The position numbers were made by a program, and so were the translations under genes. DNA of 9,301 nt from DATFDN01 sp049591635. GTDB taxonomy: Bacteria; Pseudomonadota; Alphaproteobacteria; Acetobacterales; Acetobacteraceae. Numbering within the stretch: position 1 is the first letter of the stretch; the number at the start of each line of letters is the position of its first letter. The stretch lies in contig JBAWFF010000150.1 in NCBI GenBank assembly GCA_049591635.1, positions 1 through 9,301 on the forward strand, written 5' to 3'. Below, piece after piece: positions 4,982-9,301 of the stretch. A model generated the notes under the pieces. The model was given only the letters and a program-made list of their open reading frames with translations. It searched no databases and had not been told where the DNA came from.

Positions 4982-6325
4982 ATGACCACCACGCGCGTGA
5001 CCGACGACGCGAAGCGCCGGGCCGCTTTCCGTGTCAGCGATGACGATCTCGATCTGCTCGCCGCCCACGCGGCCGACGCCACGCGCGTGCTACCCGGGCT
5101 GCTCGACGATCTCCGTCGGCTCGACGTCTGGCCGGAGACGCGAGCGGCGCTGAATTCGGCGGCGGTACGCGAGGCATGCCTCGCGCATTGGACGCTGCTC
5201 GCCGCGGGCCGGTTGGACGAGGCTTTCACCGGCTCGGCCGAGCGCCTGGCTCGAGTCTTTCATGCGCGCGATATTCCCGCCGCTGCCGCGACTGTCGTCC
5301 ACGCGGTGATGTTTGATGCGCTGATCGACGCGCTTGGCCTGCGCGCGTGCCCGGGTTGGCGGCTGTTTCGTCGCCGCGACCGATCCGGCGCGCGCCTCGC
5401 GAACGCGCTCGAAAAACTCGCGCGCCTGGACGTCGAACTGCTCCAGGAGAGCTTCGCCAATCAGGAACAGGACAGCCGGCGTGCCGTCCTGCATGCCGTC
5501 GGCGAGGACTTCCGGGCCCAAATCCAGGAGGTCGTGGATGCCGTCGGGTCGGGCGCGGCGAGCGTCACCGATGGCGCTCGCATGGTCGCTGACGCGGTCG
5601 AGCGGACCGAGAGGGAGGTCGAGGCGGCGGAGGGTTCGGCCGGGCTGTCGTCGCGGAACGTGGGGAACGTGGCCGGCGCCGCCGAGGAGCTGTCGGCCTC
5701 GATCAGCGAGGTTTCGACCCAGGTCGCCAAGGCCGCCGGGATCGCCCGCGCCGCCAACGAGGCCGCGCAGCGCACCGACGCCACGGTCCGCGGCCTCGCC
5801 GGCTCTGCGCGCAAGATCGGCGACGTCGTCGGGCTCATCAGCAACATCGCTGGGCAGACCAACCTTCTCGCGTTGAACGCGACGATCGAAGCGGCGCGTG
5901 CGGGCGACGCCGGCAAGGGATTCGCGGTGGTCGCGAGCGAAGTCAAAAGCCTGGCGAGCCAGACCGCCAAGGCGACCGACGAGATCGCCGCCCAGATCGC
6001 CGCCATGCAAAAGGTCACGTCCGAGGCGGTCGCCGCGCTGCACGGCATCACCGAGACCATCGCCGAGCTTGACCGCGTGGCCGCCGCCATTGCCGGCGCC
6101 GTCGAGCAGCAGCGCGCCTCGACCCAGGAGATCGCCGGCAACGTCCAGCGCGCCGCCGCTGGGACGCAGGAGGTGACGGGCAATATCGGCGGCGTGCGCG
6201 ACGCGGCGCGGTCCTCGGGCGCGGCGGCGCAAAGCGCGCTGGCCGCGGCGAGCGGGCTGGCCGGCCAGTCCGAGGTGCTCCGTGGGGCGGTCGAGCGGCT
6301 CATCGCCACGTTGCGAGCGGCGTGA
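4982..6325 (+). CDS. Soluble globin-coupled methyl-accepting chemotaxis protein
   Basis: The 447-residue protein has no membrane segment or HAMP domain. Residues about 15-160 match the layout of globin-coupled sensors (HemAT/Aer2-like protoglobin domains): ACLAHWTLLAAGRLDEAF at 65-82, then ERLARVFHARDIP at 87-99, where His94 fits the proximal heme ligand position. Where many sensors carry FY in the first helices, LL (39-40) is seen, so the distal pocket may differ. The C-terminal half is a chemoreceptor signalling domain: the AEELSASISEVSTQV methylation-helix region (234-248), the hairpin tip IAGQTNLLALNATIEAARAG (289-308) and the return helix GKGFAVVASEVKSLASQTAKATDEI (311-335). No CheR-tethering pentapeptide (NWETF type) ends the chain. 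The likely role is cytoplasmic sensing of O2 or another gas through heme, passed to CheA/CheW. The start is the ATG at 4982 with a weak GGCGGAG 5 nt upstream; the open frame further upstream overlaps the reductase. The globin assignment is by eye. Confidence 0.88.
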   Translation: MTTTRVTDDAKRRAAFRVSDDDLDLLAAHAADATRVLPGLLDDLRRLDVWPETRAALNSAAVREACLAHWTLLAAGRLDEAFTGSAERLARVFHARDIPAAAATVVHAVMFDALIDALGLRACPGWRLFRRRDRSGARLANALEKLARLDVELLQESFANQEQDSRRAVLHAVGEDFRAQIQEVVDAVGSGAASVTDGARMVADAVERTEREVEAAEGSAGLSSRNVGNVAGAAEELSASISEVSTQVAKAAGIARAANEAAQRTDATVRGLAGSARKIGDVVGLISNIAGQTNLLALNATIEAARAGDAGKGFAVVASEVKSLASQTAKATDEIAAQIAAMQKVTSEAVAALHGITETIAELDRVAAAIAGAVEQQRASTQEIAGNVQRAAAGTQEVTGNIGGVRDAARSSGAAAQSALAAASGLAGQSEVLRGAVERLIATLRAA

Positions 6326-6408
6326 GGTTCACCTTATCGTGCCCGTAGGCTACCCTTTCCCGCCATAGTTCGGGGCAAGACGATCGACTCGCATTGACAG
6401 GGCCAGAC

Positions 6409-6888
6409 ATGGACGCGAGGGCGTGGACGATCACAGGGCTTACATGCGCGGCGCTGGCCGGAGCGGGCTATGTCGCCTATCCGTGCGTGATGCTCTATCG
6501 CCTGGACAAGGCGGTCGCACGAGGCGACGCGCGGGCGCTGCGGAGCCTGATCGACTGGCCGGAGGTCCGCCAGGGAATCGAGACCGACCTGGCGGATGAC
6601 GGCGGCGAGTTGCCCCCCTTTGGCGCCGGGTTCCTCCGCACGGTGGCGGTCAAGGCGGCGATGACGCCGGAGAATGTGATGGCCGCGCTCCACGCGGTCG
6701 ATCGGGGCGATGGCGCTGCCGCGTCCGCGTGGCCGCGCGCGGTCTGGGTGGAAGGGCCTTGCACGGCGGTCGTGGACCTCGGGACGGTGCGGCTGCGGCT
6801 ACAGCTGCGCGCCGGTGAGTGGCGGGTGACCCGCGCCTGGCTGCCGGAGACCGTGCTGACCCAAGCCCGCGCGATCGCGCGGCGATAG
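6409..6888 (+). CDS. DUF2939-like membrane-anchored protein
   Basis: The 159-residue protein starts with one hydrophobic segment (about residues 7-24), followed by PCVMLYRLDKAVARGDARALRSLIDW (25-50). That pattern, a membrane anchor then an amphipathic helix with an acidic turn and a LIDWPEVR segment, is typical of DUF2939 proteins as I remember them. The C-terminal part has beta-rich character ending in GEWRVTRAWLP (136-146). The function is unknown. The N-terminal helix probably anchors it in the inner membrane with the rest periplasmic, though an uncleaved signal is not distinguishable from a signal peptide by eye. The ATG at 6409 has AGGG 6 nt upstream; an in-frame TTG at 6394 is less likely. 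It stands alone between the chemoreceptor (83-nt gap) and the convergent RND gene (10-nt gap), and nothing in the sequence links it to either. Confidence 0.75.
   Translation: MDARAWTITGLTCAALAGAGYVAYPCVMLYRLDKAVARGDARALRSLIDWPEVRQGIETDLADDGGELPPFGAGFLRTVAVKAAMTPENVMAALHAVDRGDGAAASAWPRAVWVEGPCTAVVDLGTVRLRLQLRAGEWRVTRAWLPETVLTQARAIARR
6867..6882. repeat. Perfect 16-bp palindrome at the convergent gene end
   Basis: CCGCGCGATCGCGCGG is a perfect palindrome inside the last codons of the DUF2939-like gene, 17 nt before the RND gene's stop codon on the other strand. There is no T tract, so it is at best a weak bidirectional stop signal. GCGATCGC-type words are common by chance in GC-rich coding DNA. 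Confidence 0.35.
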
Positions 6889-6898
6889 ATCCGGCGCG

Positions 6899-9301
6899 CT
6901 ACTCGGCCGCGTGCGGCGTGCTGCTTCGCCCGAACCACCGGCTGGTCTTCTCCCGCGCGCTCTGAAACGTCACGTACAGCATCGGGATCAGGAATATCCC
7001 GATCGAACTCGCCGCGATCATGCCGGCGAAGACCGCGGTGCCGACGTCGCGCCGGCTGAACATCGCCGCGCCATGCGCGGTGACCAGCGGGATCAGGCCC
7101 ATGATGAATGCGAGCGAGGTCATCATCACCGCGCGGAACCGGATGCGCGCGCCCATCACCGCGGCCTCGCGCACCGGCAAGCCCGCCTCGCGCTGGTCCT
7201 TTGCGAACTCGATGATCAGGATGGCATTCTTGGCCGCCAGCGCGATCAGCACCACCAGGCCGATCTGCGCGTAGAGATCGACCGACAACCCGGCCAGCGT
7301 GATGCCGACGAACGCGCCGGCGATGCCGACCACGACCGAGAGCAGCACCGGGATCGGGATCATCCAGCTCTCGTACAGCCCGACCAGGAACAGGTAAGCG
7401 AACAGGACCGCGAGGCCGAGGATCAGTCCGGTGCGTCCTGCCGCCAGTTCCTCCTGGTACGCCGTGCCGGTCCATTCATAGGTGTAGCCCGCCGGCAGCG
7501 TCTTCGCCGATACCGCCGCCATCGCCGCCAGCGCGTCGCCCGAGGACACACCCGGCGCCGGGCCGCCGTTGACGCTGATCGCGCGGTAGTTGTTGTAGCG
7601 CGTGATGACCTGCGGGCCGGTGACGGTGCGCAGCGAGGCGATCGCGCGCAGCGGCACCATCTGGCCCATCTTGTTGCGCACTTGGATGCGCCAAATCGCC
7701 GGCACATCGCCGCGATCGGCTGCGTCGGCCTGGAGGTTCACCTGCCAGGTCCGTCCGTACAGGTTGAAGTTGTTGACGTAGATCCCGCCCAACGTCGCCT
7801 GTAGCGCGGTCGTCGCGTCGGCCACGCTCACCCCGAGGGCGGCGGCCTTGTCGCGGTCGATATCGAGAAAGAGCGACGGGTTGGACGCCGTATAGGTGGA
7901 GAAGACGCGGGTCAGCTTCGGGTTCTGGTTCGCGGAGGCGACCAGGGCGCGCACCACCTGCCCATTCTCGACCGGGTCCTGGCCTTGCAGCGCCTCTAGC
8001 ACGTATTCGAAGCCCGATCCGGTCCCTAGCCCGATGATCGGCGGCAGGTTGAACGGGAACACCATCGCCGAGCGGATCGCCTGCACCGCGCCGAACGTCT
8101 TGCCGACCAGCGCGGCGGCGGAGCTGGCGGCCGGGCGCCGATCCGCGAATGGTTTCAGCTTGGCGACCAAGAACGCGGAATTCGGCTCCTGCGCGCCGTC
8201 CAGCAAGGAGAAGCCGACGATGGAGAGCGTGTCCTGGACCTCTGGGAAGCGGTGCAGGATGGCCTCGATGCGGCTTGCCACCGCGCTGCTCCGTTCGACC
8301 GAGGCGCCGTCGGGAAGTTGGGCGGAGATGAAAAAGGCGCCCTGATCCTCCTCGGGAAGGAACCCGGTCGGCGTGTGTCCGGCGAGCCAAAGCGCCCCGG
8401 CGCCGAAGGCCGCGATCCCCAGCAGCGACAGCACCGAGACCCGCACCAGCCGGCGCACCACGGCGGCGTAGCCGTCGCGCACCCGGTCGATGCCGCGCAT
8501 GAGGACAGCGATCGGCCCACGTCGCGTGCGCGGCCGCAGGAACAACGCACACAGGGCCGGCGACAAGGTCAGGGCGTTGAATGCCGAGATCAGCATCGCG
8601 CAGCTGATGGTGACCGCGAACTGGCGAAACAGGGTGCCCGACAAGCCGGGGATGAAGCCCACGGGAACGAACACCGACAGCAGCACCAGCGAAATCGCGA
8701 TGATCGGACCGGTGATCTGCCCCATCGCCTTCAAGGTCGCCGCCGAGGGTGGCAGGTCCGGCTCCTCCTCCATCACCCGTTCGACGTTCTCAACCACGAC
8801 GATCGCGTCGTCGACCACGATGCCGATCGACAGCACCATCGCGAGCAGGGAGACGGTGTTGACGGAATAGCCGAGCGCCAGCAGTCCCGCGAACGTGCCG
8901 ATCAGGCTCACCGGCACGGCGATCATGGGGATGAGGGTCGCGCGCAGGCTGCCCAGGAACAGGAATACCACCAGGATCACCAGGCCGAACGCCTCGGCCA
9001 GGGTGGTGATCACCTCGTGGATGGTCTGGGTGACGAAATCGGTGCTGTCGTACATCACCCGCGCGTGCAGCCCGGCGGGGAAGCGGGCTTCGGCGCGGGC
9101 GAGCGTCGCGCGGACAGCGGCGGAGGTATTCACCGCGTTCGCCCCCGGCGCGAGATAGATCGCGACCGGCACGGCCGGCTTGCCGTTCAGGCGCGTCTCG
9201 CTATCCATGTTCTGCGCGCCCAGCTGGATGTCGGCGATGTCGCGCAGATGCAGGATGGAGCCGTCCGGGTTGGCGCGGATGACGATGTCGCCGAACTCGG
9301 C
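6899..9301 (-). CDS. RND efflux transporter permease (AcrB/HAE1-like), N-terminus outside window
   Basis: The minus-strand frame is open from the right edge to the TAG at 6901-6899, giving 800 residues of an expected 1,030-1,060. The first visible residues, AEFGDIVIRANPDGSILHLR, align with AcrB around residue 250, so about 250 N-terminal residues lie outside; the ATG at 9208 is internal and not the start. The product is the inner-membrane proton-driven pump of a tripartite drug or metabolite exporter. The proton-relay residues are present: the Asp-Asp pair of TM4 (8807-8812, GIVVDDAIVVVEN), the Lys of TM10 (7229-7231, ALAAKNAILIIEFAKD) and the Arg and Thr of TM11 (7139-7141 and 7118-7120, RFRAVMMTSLAFIMG). 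The second periplasmic half includes FLPEEDQGAFF, MVFPFNLPPI and the PAGYTYEWTGTAYQEE segment. The periplasmic adaptor (and perhaps an outer-membrane channel gene) is expected beyond 9301. The substrate cannot be inferred. Confidence 0.95.
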   Translation of the reverse strand, partial: AEFGDIVIRANPDGSILHLRDIADIQLGAQNMDSETRLNGKPAVPVAIYLAPGANAVNTSAAVRATLARAEARFPAGLHARVMYDSTDFVTQTIHEVITTLAEAFGLVILVVFLFLGSLRATLIPMIAVPVSLIGTFAGLLALGYSVNTVSLLAMVLSIGIVVDDAIVVVENVERVMEEEPDLPPSAATLKAMGQITGPIIAISLVLLSVFVPVGFIPGLSGTLFRQFAVTISCAMLISAFNALTLSPALCALFLRPRTRRGPIAVLMRGIDRVRDGYAAVVRRLVRVSVLSLLGIAAFGAGALWLAGHTPTGFLPEEDQGAFFISAQLPDGASVERSSAVASRIEAILHRFPEVQDTLSIVGFSLLDGAQEPNSAFLVAKLKPFADRRPAASSAAALVGKTFGAVQAIRSAMVFPFNLPPIIGLGTGSGFEYVLEALQGQDPVENGQVVRALVASANQNPKLTRVFSTYTASNPSLFLDIDRDKAAALGVSVADATTALQATLGGIYVNNFNLYGRTWQVNLQADAADRGDVPAIWRIQVRNKMGQMVPLRAIASLRTVTGPQVITRYNNYRAISVNGGPAPGVSSGDALAAMAAVSAKTLPAGYTYEWTGTAYQEELAAGRTGLILGLAVLFAYLFLVGLYESWMIPIPVLLSVVVGIAGAFVGITLAGLSVDLYAQIGLVVLIALAAKNAILIIEFAKDQREAGLPVREAAVMGARIRFRAVMMTSLAFIMGLIPLVTAHGAAMFSRRDVGTAVFAGMIAASSIGIFLIPMLYVTFQSAREKTSRWFGRSSTPHAAE

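Noticed and set aside
6394..6399. A perfect TTGACA hexamer as a -35 box
   Set aside because: It is 9 nt before the DUF2939 start and has no -10 partner at about 17 nt, which would in any case put the transcript start inside the gene.
6899..9208. Taking ATG 9208 as the RND gene start
   Set aside because: The frame is open to the window edge with clear AcrB-like sequence before this codon; a start here would lose the first membrane helix and half of the porter domain.

Overview
This 9.3 kb window is GC-rich bacterial DNA, dense with genes, and looks like an ordinary chromosomal segment of a Gram-negative bacterium. The RND efflux pump, the style of the soluble chemoreceptor and the kinds of catabolic enzyme suggest an alphaproteobacterium, perhaps of the Rhodospirillales/Acetobacteraceae type. 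That placement is inference from protein character, not from a marker gene. No rRNA, tRNA, CRISPR array, insertion sequence or phage gene was seen.

Layout. Positions 1-1722 (minus strand) hold a two-gene operon: an enoyl-CoA hydratase/isomerase-family protein, followed 3 nt later by a luciferase-like monooxygenase (LLM) that runs off the left edge. A short divergent region (1723-1804) with a (GGCG)n tract separates it from a second LLM gene on the plus strand (1805-2791). A 356-nt gap (2792-3147) carries a dispersed palindromic repeat and no convincing gene. Next, on the plus strand, come an alpha/beta hydrolase (3148-3903) and an aldo/keto reductase with a TTG start (3918-4922), 14 nt apart and probably co-transcribed. 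A cytoplasmic globin-coupled methyl-accepting chemotaxis protein (4982-6325) and a small membrane-anchored DUF2939-like protein (6409-6888) follow. The right end (6899-9301, minus strand) is most of an RND (AcrB/HAE1-type) efflux transporter whose N-terminal part lies beyond the window.

How it may work together. Two flavin/F420-type LLM oxidoreductases, an enoyl-CoA hydratase-fold enzyme, an alpha/beta hydrolase and an aldo/keto reductase make a plausible accessory catabolic cluster acting on CoA thioesters and carbonyl or ester compounds. No substrate can be named from sequence. The chemoreceptor, DUF2939 protein and RND pump look functionally independent of it.

The most notable point is that three neighbouring enzymes appear to lack a textbook catalytic residue. 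The hydratase-fold protein lacks both classical glutamates, the alpha/beta hydrolase has a Cys nucleophile and no His at the usual place, and the aldo/keto reductase has Ala where the tetrad His is expected. From memory, at least the hydrolase and reductase patterns are typical of their uncharacterised subfamilies, so this reflects subfamily chemistry rather than decay. I see no clearly new multi-gene system here.
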